64,000 bases of DNA from Dallia pectoralis (taxonomy: Eukaryota > Chordata > Actinopteri > Esociformes > Umbridae). The notes beneath the pieces were generated by a model. It did not search any database. It worked only from the letters and a program-made list of their open reading frames with translations, and was not told the origin of the DNA. Below are positions 59,397 to 64,000 of the stretch, piece after piece (position 1 is the stretch's first letter; each line of letters begins with the position of its first letter). The position numbers and the translations under genes were made by a program. The stretch is taken from contig CM055728.1 in assembly GCA_029465975.1 (NCBI GenBank), positions 27,825,392 to 27,889,391 on the forward strand, given 5' to 3'.

Positions 59397-60020
59397 AGAG
59401 GGAGAAGGAGAGAGGGAGTGGGAGGAGAGAGAGAGAAGGAGAGAGGGAGCGGGAGAATGAGAGAGGCAGAGGGAGGAGAGAGGGAGTGGGAGGAGAGAGA
59501 GAGAAGGAGAGAGGGAGTGGGAGGAGAGAGAGAGAAGGAGAGAGGGAGCGGGAGAATGAGAGAGGCAGAGGGAGGAGAGAGGGAGTGGGAGGAGAGAGAG
59601 AAGGAGAGAGGGAGTGGGAGGAGAGAGAGAGAAGGAGAGAGGGAGCGGGAGAATGAGAGAGGCAGAGGGGAGACGGAGAGAGGAGAGAGAGAGAAGGAGA
59701 GAGAGAGAAGGAGAGAGAGAGAAGGAGAGAGGGAGCGGGAGAATGAGAGAGGCAGAGGGAGGAGAGAGGGAGTGGGAGGAGCAGAGGCATAGGAGGGAGG
59801 AGAGAGGGAGAAGGAGAGAGGCAGAGGGGAGACGGAGAGAGGAGAGAGAGAGAAGGAGAGAGAGAGAAGGAGAGAGAGAGAAGGAGAGAGGGAGCGGGAG
59901 AATGAGAGAGGCAGAGGGAGGAGAGAGGGAGTGGGAGGAGCAGAGGCATAGGAGGGAGGAGAGAGGGGGAAGGAGAGAGGCAGAGGGAGTGGGAGGAGAG
60001 AGGAAATAGGCAGAGGGGAG
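59397..60020. repeat. Purine-only compound minisatellite
   Basis: Interleaved units of GGGAGTGGGAGGAGAGAGAG, AAGGAGAGAGGGAGCGGGAG and AATGAGAGAGGCAGAGGGAG. A segment of about 170 bp (GAGCAGAGGCATAGGAGG... onward) is itself repeated. Confidence 0.93.
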
Positions 60021-60326
60021 ACGGAGAACACAGGGGATTGAAAGTAGAGCTAGGCATTAGGGAGAAAATATGAATTAACAACTTTAATAACAAGGAAGGA
60101 AAAAGGACTGTCAGCATTAGTTTATAGAGAGAGAAAGAGAGAGAATGCTATTAGCCTTGGGACCAAATGAGACACACAAGTATTGAGTAAACAGCACATG
60201 AACCACCATGAGATAGTAGGAGATGATCAAATGTTATTTGTCAACAAATGACTAATACTGAAATGCTTTTCCAATAATGCAGAGTGGAAAAAAGAAATGA
60301 GAGACAACATCATAGAAAAAAGAGAG

Positions 60327-60790
60327 TGTGTGTGTGGATGTGTGTGTGTGTGTGGATGTTGGTGTGTGTGTGTGTGTGTGTGTGCGTGTGGATATGGATG
60401 TGTGTGGATGTTGGTGTGTGTGGATGTGTGTGTTTGTCTATGTGGATGTTGGTGTGTGTGTGGATGTGGGTGTGGATGTGGGTGCGGGTGTGTGTGGATG
60501 TATGTGTGGATGTTGGTGTGTGTGTGGAGTGTGGGTGTGTGTGTGGATATGTGTGTGGATATGTGTGTGTGTGTGTGTGGATATGTGTGTGGATATGTGT
60601 GTGGATGTTGGTGTGTGTGGATGTGTGTGTGTGTGTCTATGTGGATGTGTGTGTGCATGTGTGGATGTCTGTGGATGTGTGTGTGTGTGTGTGTGTGCAT
60701 GTTGGTGTGTGTGGACGTATGTGTGGATGTTTGTGTGTGTGTGGGTGTTTGTGTGTGTGTGGGTGTTTGTGTGTGTGTGGATGTTGGTGT
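60327..60790. repeat. GTGTGGAT-type repeat
   Basis: Irregular mixture of GTGTGTGGATGTTGGTGTGT and GTGGATATGTGTGTGGAT words within a GT background. Confidence 0.92.
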
Positions 60791-60925
60791 TGGTGTATGG
60801 TTTAAAAGAGAGAGCAAGCCTTAAATCTTCATGTGAGACATACAGCATGTGCATCGAGGTCAATTAGAGATTTGGGGCAAAACCAGTTAAGCGTGGCAAT
60901 TCTCAAGACGCGTTCCACAGTCTGA

Positions 60926-61237
60926 GCTGGGCTGGGTCTCAAGTCTGGGCTGGGTCTCAAGTCTGGGCTGGGTCTCAGGTCTGGGCTGGGTCTCAGGTCT
61001 GGGCTGGGTCTCAAGTCTGGGCTGGGTCTCAAGTCTGGGCTGGGTCTCAGGTCTGGGCTGGGTCTCAAGTCTGGGCTGGGTCTCAAGACTGGGCTGGGTC
61101 TCAGGTCTGGGCTGGGTCTCAAGTCTGGGCTGGGTCTCAGGTCTGGGCTGGGTCTCAGGTCTGGGCTGGGTCTCAAGTCTGGGCTGGGTCTCAAGACTGG
61201 GCTGGGTCTCAGGTCTGGGCTGGGTCTCAGGTCTGGA
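60926..61237. repeat. 18-bp minisatellite, about 17 copies
   Basis: Units of CTGGGCTGGGTCTCAAGT with CAGGT and CAAGA variants. Six-codon periodicity keeps frames open but does not indicate a gene. Confidence 0.96.
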
Positions 61238-61390
61238 TTTCTCCCTGTGCTTTTCATTGATCCGGTTAGAGCCATTATGCAGCTGTAGAGCCATCCGGCC
61301 ATCTCCACGCAACCTTAATCACTGACTAATTGAAGGGAAATTACTGATTTGGTTTGCTTGCTTGTTTGTTTGACCCACATACATTCTGGT

Positions 61391-61605
61391 ATCATTAGTG
61401 CACAAAAATATGTATCATTAGTGCACTAAAATATGTATCATTAGTGCTCTAAAACATGTATCATTAGTGCACTAAAACATGTATCATTAGTGCACTAAAA
61501 TATGTATCATTAGTGCACTAAAATATGTATCATTAGTGCTCTAAAACATGTATCATTAGTGCACTAAAACATGTATCATTAGTGCACTAAAATATGTATC
61601 ATTAT
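61391..61605. repeat. 23-bp minisatellite with palindromic core, about 9 copies
   Basis: Units of ATGTATCATTAGTGCACTAA plus AAT. TTAGTGCACTAA is a perfect 12-bp palindrome in most copies; three copies carry GTGCTCTAAA or GTGCACAAAA and lose symmetry. Confidence 0.95.
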
Positions 61606-61609
61606 GTTT

Positions 61610-62215
61610 ATCAGAACCATTAAAAGTTGATGATTGTTGTCTCTGTCATAAAAAGGAGAGGAGGATTTAAAAAACGAGTTCAGTCGTTGAAGACCAACAT
61701 TAGGGGTGTTTGCATATCACTGATAGACGACACGAGGGGATTTGCATAGAATTTGTCCTTGAACAAGGAAGAGAAAGCACTGATCAAGGCCCTAATATGC
61801 AAATGTACAAATGATCTGATGACAGAGGAATTCTCTAGTGTTGTTAACACACTTTGTTCTATCAGGTCAAATTAACTTCAAATTCACATTTGCTGTAGCT
61901 CAACAAATAGCTCAAACCTGCCACGTAATAAAAAGACTAAAACCTTACTTGTCCTTATTCATGTTTATCTTGGGATCTCATATTTTCTCATCTTCTGTTG
62001 TCCTTTTGGGCTAAATTTCAAACTTCAGAGAAAATAACAGGTTTAAAAGATATATTTTAAAGGTGTAGCATAACCATTAAATGACCTTTAAGATTTCTTT
62101 TAAGAGCAGAGCAAATACCCCTAGGGTAGAAATACTCACTATGGTCTAACAACTGATAAGGTATTCAAATTTTACCCTATGAAGGCAGGAGCCTGCTGGT
62201 TGTCTGTTCTACCTT
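61610..62215. other. No gene found
   Basis: Unique-looking sequence, A/T-rich, with no repeat, exon or motif that I can support. Confidence 0.6.
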
Positions 62216-62219
62216 ATTA

Positions 62220-63440
62220 TAGACTGCACCTGATGTAGTGTTGAGTCCCAGACTGATTTAGGATGGTGCCCTGGGCTGGTGTAGTGTTGAGTCCCAGACT
62301 GATTTAGGATGGTGTCCTTGGCTGGTGTAGTGTTGAGTCCCAGACTGATTTAGGGTGGTGTCCTCGGCTGGTGTAGTGTTGAGTCCCAGACTGATTTAGG
62401 ATGGTGCCCTGGGCGGGTGTAGTGTTGAGTCCCAGACTGATTTAGGGTGGTGTCCTGGGCTGGTGTAGTGTTGAGTCCCAGACTGATTTAGGATGGTGCC
62501 CTGGGCTGGTGTAGTGTTGAGTCCCAGACTGATTTAGGATGGTGTCCTGGGCTGGTGTAGTGTTGAGTCCCAGACTGATTTAGGGTGGTGTCCTCGGCTG
62601 GTGTAGTGTTGAGTCCCAGACTGATTTAGGGTGGTGTCCTGGGCTGGTGTAGTGTTGAGTCCCAGACTGATTTAGGGTGGTGTCCTGGGCTGGTGTAGTG
62701 TTGAGTCCCAGACTGATTTAGGGTGGTGTCCTGGGCTGGTGTAGTGTTGAGTCCCAGACTGATTTAGGGTGGTGTCCTCGGCTGGTGTAGTGTTGAGTGC
62801 CAGACTGATTTAGGGTGGTGTCCTGGGCTGGTGTAGTGTTGAGTCTGGTGGTGTCCTGGGCTGGTGTAGTGTTGAGTGCCAGACTGATTTAGGGTGGTGT
62901 CCTGGGCTGGTGTAGTGTTGAGTGCCAGACTGATTTAGGGTGGTGTCCTGGGCTGGTGTAGTGTTGAGTGCCAGACTGATTTAGGGTGGTGTCCTGGGCT
63001 GGTGTAGTGTGTCCTGGGCTGGTGTAGTGTTGAGTGCCAGACTGATTTAGGGTGGTGTCCTCGGCTGGTGTAGTGTTGAGTGCCAGACTGATTTAGGGTG
63101 GTGTCCTCGGCTGGTGTAGTCTTGAGTGCCAGACTGATTTAGGGTGGTGTCCTCGGCTGGTGTAGTGTTGAGTGCCAGACTGATTTAGGGTGGTGTCCTC
63201 CCAGACTGATTTAGGGTGGTGTCCTGGGCTGGTGTGATTTAGGGTGGTGTCCTGGGCTGGTGTAGTGGTGGTGTCCTTTTAGAGTCCCTGGTGTAGTGTT
63301 GACCAGACTGATTTAGGGTGGTGTCCTGGGCTGGTGTAGTGTTGAGTGCCAGAGGCCTTGGTGTATGTTGAGAGACTGTTTAGGGTGGTGTCCAGGGCTG
63401 CCAGACTGAACTGGGCTGGTGTAGTTGAGTGCCAGTACAG
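62220..63440. repeat. 46-bp minisatellite, about 26 copies
   Basis: Units contain GGCTGGTGTAGTGTTGAGTC, CCAGACTGATTTAGGGTGGT and GTCCTG. The left part is regular; from about 62840 partial units appear, and 63190-63440 is scrambled. CCCAGAC units dominate the left and GCCAGAC units the right. Confidence 0.96.
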
Positions 63441-63527
63441 TATGGTTTAGGATCCTGGGCTGGTGTAGACGATTGTAGGGTCGAGTGCCAGGGTAAAATT
63501 GTATTAAACTCCCGGCTGATTTTGTAT

Positions 63528-63850
63528 GTTGGCCTAGGCTGGTGTAGTGTTGTTTATTCTCTCAGCTGTTCTCTAGGGTGGTGCCAACTGGGATTGGTTC
63601 TCTGTTCTCTAGGCTGGTGTAGTGAGGACAAGGCTGGTGTAGGCGGCTGTTCTCTAGGCTGGTGTAGTGTTGTTTATTCTCTCAGCTGTTCTCTAGGCTG
63701 GTGTAGTGTTGTTTATTCTCTTAGCTGTTCTCTAGGCTGGTGTAGTGTTGTTTATTCTCTCAGCTGTTCTCTAGGCTGGTGTAGTGTTGTTTATTCTCTC
63801 AGCTGTTCTCTAGGCTGGTGTAGTGTTGTTTATTCTCTCAGCTGTTGGTG
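63528..63850. repeat. 39-bp minisatellite, about 6 copies, related to the preceding array
   Basis: Units contain GGCTGGTGTAGTGTTGTTTA, TTCTCTCAGCTGTTCTCTA. The first 16 bases are identical to the 46-bp unit of the preceding array, pointing to a common origin. Confidence 0.94.
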
Positions 63851-64000
63851 GACAGACAGTCAGATTTGATTTGCCTTCTCTGAGGTGCCACATGACCCAA
63901 TTCACACAATGTTCCACCTGGTGTTCTTCAATCAGGTCTAGAATAAGATCAGGTACAGATCGGGATTAAGGACACATTTTAGAGGCATGTATAAATGGAG

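Overview
The window is vertebrate genomic DNA, almost certainly from a teleost fish. The evidence is GT-AG spliced exons with phase-matched junctions, a tRNA-headed SINE, Tc1/mariner, IS630-like and hAT DNA transposons, a solo retroelement LTR, very long (CA)n tracts, and short interspersed fragments (for example near 4432-4512 and 53845-53945) that I associate with salmonid or pike-type genomes. That last taxonomic narrowing is weak. There is no prokaryotic or viral gene organisation.

One protein-coding gene can be supported: the 5' end of an L1CAM-family neural cell adhesion gene on the minus strand. Five coding exons are visible. They are the start codon/signal peptide exon (12982-12862), two exons building Ig domain 1 (5128-5026 and 4288-4092) and two exons building Ig domain 2 (2418-2296 and 897-727). 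All four junctions have GT/AG sites and join in phase (1-2, 2-1, 1-2, 1-2), giving 238 complete codons plus one base. The gene continues beyond the left edge of the window. Intron 1 is 7.7 kb; introns 2-4 are 0.74, 1.67 and 1.40 kb.

The remaining ~51 kb (13-64 kb) contains no coding exon I can defend. It is either upstream intergenic DNA or 5' noncoding intron of the same gene. A CpG cluster near 49.4-49.6 kb, a weak candidate noncoding exon near 39.5 kb and a perfect DR1 nuclear-receptor element at 16836-16848 are the only regulatory-looking points there.

The dominant feature is tandem repetition. About 35 micro- and minisatellite arrays, with units of 2 to about 80 bp, cover roughly a third of the window (my own sum of intervals). 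Several lie inside or next to the gene in positions that could matter. A seven-copy array carries a CArG/SRF-type motif in every unit. A 1.15 kb polypyrimidine (sense-strand) array fills most of intron 4. A (CA)n tract lies about 40 bp from the exon 2 acceptor. A 21-bp GC-box array of about 40 units begins 150 bp into intron 1. A 63-bp tandem duplication copies the end of exon 4 and its splice donor. A further 1.5 kb array at 50.9-52.4 kb carries an AGGTCA half-site in essentially every 30-bp unit and a GATA-type motif in many.

Transposable elements include a complete nonautonomous hAT element with an 8-bp target duplication and an internal tRNA-like Pol III cassette, a gypsy-type solo LTR with a 5-bp duplication, decayed Tc1 and IS630-like transposase pseudogenes, a hAT/ZBED fragment with a BED finger, and SINE and LINE tails. 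Many long open frames in the repeat arrays are artefacts of unit lengths divisible by three and are not genes.
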